From positions 1 through 8,427 of the forward strand of contig JAJFLL010000047.1 of assembly GCA_021772695.1 (NCBI GenBank): a DNA stretch of 8,427 nucleotides, read 5' to 3'. A model generated the notes under the pieces. That model saw only the letters and a list, made by a program, of their open reading frames with translations. It was not told the DNA's origin and did not search any database. Source of the DNA: Deltaproteobacteria bacterium (lineage in GTDB: Bacteria > UBA10199 > DSSB01). The number at the start of each line of letters is the position of its first letter. Position 1 is the first letter of the stretch. Positions 7,120 through 8,427 of the stretch are shown one piece after another. Both the position numbers and the translations under genes were made by a program.

Positions 7120-8427
7120 TTACCAACTCCGAATATCTACAAAGTGTCCGGCAACGGCTGCGGCCGCCGCCATTTGCGGGCTGACCAAGTGAGTGCGGCC
7201 TCCCTTGCCTTGGCGTCCTTCAAAATTTCGGTTCGAGGTGCTGGCAGCCCGCTGACCGGGCGTGAGTTGGTCCGGATTCATGGCCAGGCACATACTGCAT
7301 CCAGACTCACGCCATTCGGCGCCAGCCTCGAGAAAGATTTTATCAAGCCCTTCGGCCTCTGCCTGCTTTTTCACTTTTTGGGATCCCGGCACCACCAGGG
7401 TTTGTACTCGGGAATTTACCTTGCGGCCCTTAAAAATTTCGGCTGCGGCCCTTAGGTCTTCGATACGGGCATTGGTGCAAGAACCGATAAAGACCAGGTC
7501 GAGTTCAATGTCGGTGATTTTTTGCCCCGGTATCAGTCCCATGTAGTCCAGCGCATTCTGGGCATCTTGCGTGGCCAGGTGTTTGGTGAGTTGCGGTTCA
7601 GGGACCACCGCATCGATGTCGAGCACCATGCCGGGGGAAGTTCCCCAGGTGACCTGCGGGGCCAATTTGGAGCAGTCGACGGTTAAGCGACGATGGTGAT
7701 GGGCACCGTCGTCGCTGGGCAGTCCCCGCCATAATTCTACAGCGCGATCAAAGTCAGAGCCCTGCGGGGCGTAGGGCCGATCGCCCGTGGCCAAATATTG
7801 AAAAGTCGTGTCGTCGGGGGCCACCATGCCTGCCCTGGCTCCCGCCTCAATAGACATGTTGCAAAGAGTCATGCGGCCTTCCATGGATAAGGCAGCGACG
7901 GCGGCGCCGCCATATTCGAGCACATGCCCTGTGGCACCCGCGGTTCCGATTTCTCCGATCAATTTCAAAATCATGTCTTTGGGTGTGACACCCGGTTGTA
8001 AGGTGCCGGTAAATTCCACGTAAAAGGATTTTGCACGTTTTTGCCGCAAGGTCTGGGTGGCCAATACGTGTTCCACTTCTGAGGTGCCGATGCCAAAGGC
8101 CAGGGCTCCAAAGGCGCCGTGGGTGGCGGTGTGACTGTCGCCACATACGAGGGTGGTGCCAGGCAGGGCGAGGCCTAATTCGGGACCGATGATGTGCACG
8201 ATGCCTTGATGTTCACTATTGAGATCGTAGAGGGTAATGCCAAATTCTTGGCAATTTTGGGTCAAGGCCTCAATCTGGGCCTTGGCAATGGGGTCGGTAA
8301 TATTATGTCGGCCCACCGTGGGGACATTGTGATCCATGGTGGCAAAGGTCAAATCCGGACGCCTTACCTTGCGGCCCGCCAATCTCAGGCCTTCAAAGGC
8401 CTGTGGGCTGGTCACCTCATGAATGAG
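7120..8427 (-). CDS. leuC: 3-isopropylmalate dehydratase large subunit LeuC, 5' end outside window
   Basis: LeuC carries the [4Fe-4S] cluster of isopropylmalate isomerase. Residues at the window edge read LIHEVTSPQAFEGLR, the region around residue 31-45 in E. coli LeuC, so about 30 N-terminal residues are missing. The GTG at 8415 is the internal Val codon of EVTSPQAF and not a start. The three cluster ligands are present: one Cys in FIGSCTNAR and two in SGCSMCLAMN. Counted with the E. coli offset they fall at 347, 407 and 410, the same numbers as in E. coli. Other family stretches are TMDHNVPT, CGDSHTATHGAFG, SMEGRMTLCNM and the C-terminal NRNFEGRQGKGGRTHLVSP. Predicted full length is about 465 residues. 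Its TAA touches the leuD ATG. The promoter and any leader or attenuator of the cluster lie beyond the right edge, so regulation cannot be judged. Confidence 0.97.
   Translation of the reverse strand, partial: LIHEVTSPQAFEGLRLAGRKVRRPDLTFATMDHNVPTVGRHNITDPIAKAQIEALTQNCQEFGITLYDLNSEHQGIVHIIGPELGLALPGTTLVCGDSHTATHGAFGALAFGIGTSEVEHVLATQTLRQKRAKSFYVEFTGTLQPGVTPKDMILKLIGEIGTAGATGHVLEYGGAAVAALSMEGRMTLCNMSIEAGARAGMVAPDDTTFQYLATGDRPYAPQGSDFDRAVELWRGLPSDDGAHHHRRLTVDCSKLAPQVTWGTSPGMVLDIDAVVPEPQLTKHLATQDAQNALDYMGLIPGQKITDIELDLVFIGSCTNARIEDLRAAAEIFKGRKVNSRVQTLVVPGSQKVKKQAEAEGLDKIFLEAGAEWRESGCSMCLAMNPDQLTPGQRAASTSNRNFEGRQGKGGRTHLVSPQMAAAAAVAGHFVDIRSW
7127..7130 (-). promoter_or_regulatory. Ribosome binding site for leuD, inside leuC
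   Basis: GGAG on the minus strand lies seven bases before the leuD ATG (7119) and within the last codons of leuC. The order GGAG, leuC stop TAA, then leuD ATG with no gap confirms the leuD start and indicates translational coupling of the two subunits. Confidence 0.65.

Noticed and set aside
7036..7455. 139-codon plus-strand ORF opposite leuC/leuD
   Set aside because: It lies antisense to two certain genes and spans their junction; its sequence matches nothing I know and is explained as a shadow frame.
8413..8415. GTG at 8415 as the leuC start
   Set aside because: It is the internal Val of the conserved EVTSPQAF stretch; the frame continues to the window edge and about 30 residues are still missing.

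Overview
The window looks like a piece of a Gram-negative, proteobacteria-type chromosome of moderate GC. The evidence is a long FadE-type acyl-CoA dehydrogenase with an N-terminal membrane region, an exported PQQ-type sugar dehydrogenase, and a LeuC that aligns residue for residue with the Escherichia coli enzyme at its iron-sulfur cysteines. A delta-proteobacterial or Bdellovibrio-like lineage is possible, but this is only an impression. There are no rRNA or tRNA genes, insertion sequences, CRISPR arrays or phage structural genes that I can see.

Layout. Positions 1-1650 (+ strand) hold the C-terminal part of a protein that runs in from the left edge: an Ala/Gly-rich helical region, a short Pro/Glu-rich linker, then a complete alpha/beta-hydrolase domain with Ser-Asp-His residues. 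A convergent intergenic region of 246 bases follows (1651-1896). It has no convincing terminator, but holds two very short ORFs with suggestive translation signals and one weak hairpin. The rest of the window (1897-8427) is a tightly packed minus-strand cluster, read right to left: leuC (5' end outside the window), leuD, a membrane-anchored alpha/beta hydrolase, fadE, and a sorbosone/aldose-type PQQ-dependent sugar dehydrogenase. Gaps are 0 and 18 bases, then 40-55 depending on the fadE start, then a 7-base overlap, so one transcript is likely.

How the genes fit together. LeuC and LeuD form isopropylmalate isomerase of leucine biosynthesis. The hydrolase and FadE would suit lipid or ester turnover: an ester is hydrolysed at the membrane, the acid is activated elsewhere, and FadE performs the first beta-oxidation step. 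The PQQ dehydrogenase would oxidise a sugar or aldehyde in the periplasm. The first two genes are biosynthetic and the last three catabolic, so the cluster joins functions not normally co-transcribed, and leuB is absent from the place just after leuD where it is often found.

I found no clear evidence of a wholly new system. The most unusual element is the composite protein at 1-1650, where a drop in GC (about 59% to 50% by hand count) coincides with the boundary between the helical region and the hydrolase domain. This is the kind of junction expected if a C-terminal enzyme module was acquired separately.
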